From NCBI GenBank assembly GCA_947259475.1, contig CAMYLW010000105.1:1-6217 (forward strand): a stretch of 6,217 nt of DNA, in the 5' to 3' direction. Every line of letters begins with the position of its first letter. Position 1 is the first letter of the stretch. Under the pieces are notes generated by a model. That model worked only from the letters and a program-made list of their open reading frames with translations. It ran no database searches and was not told where the DNA came from. This DNA comes from Thermodesulfobacteriota bacterium (GTDB lineage: Bacteria > Desulfobacterota > Syntrophobacteria > BM002). The translations under genes and the position numbers were made by a program. This document shows positions 6,214 to 6,217 of this stretch, piece by piece.

Positions 6214-6217
6214 GTGC

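Overview
The window holds most of one operon-like run of six genes, all on the + strand: a complete high-affinity branched-chain amino acid type (Liv/HAAT) ABC importer, followed directly by a PaaK-family phenylacetate-CoA-ligase-like gene. The order is substrate-binding protein (5' end cut off by the window), livH, livM, livG, livF, paaK-like. I see no RNA gene, CRISPR array or transposase gene. Protein style, moderate GC, GTG/TTG starts, the liv-paaK pairing and the type of intergenic repeats suggest an anaerobic Desulfobacterota (former Deltaproteobacteria) genome. That is an inference from pattern recognition, not a search result.

Layout: 1-732 is the C-terminal part of the periplasmic binding protein. 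733-990 is non-coding, with a 10-bp inverted repeat and a composite repeat built of 7-bp units. 991-1875 is the permease livH. 1876-2115 is non-coding and carries a 7-bp tandem array plus a second copy of the same composite repeat. 2116-3099 is the permease livM. 3132-3920 is the ATPase livG. 3919-4056 is a MITE/REP-like element with imperfect terminal inverted repeats that begins inside the livG stop codon. 4084-4827 is the ATPase livF (TTG start). 4830-6137 is the PaaK-like gene, two bases after livF. 6138-6217 has no visible terminator but ends in a promoter-like sequence for whatever lies downstream.

How the genes fit together: the binding protein would deliver a carboxylated ligand to the LivH/LivM membrane channel, driven by LivG/LivF. 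Its C-terminal half resembles the subfamily of Liv-type binding proteins linked to aromatic acids rather than plain leucine binders. With a tightly linked PaaK homologue this suggests uptake of an aromatic acid or aromatic amino acid for CoA-dependent degradation. However, the PaaK-like protein lacks both lysines expected of a working acyl-CoA ligase (P-loop and C-terminal A10 motif) and has a changed mid-domain motif, so its activity is an open question.

The two points most worth following are this divergent ligase and the fact that every gap over 100 bp in the operon is filled by repeat DNA (two copies of a heptameric composite repeat and one MITE-like element), while the other two gaps are very short.
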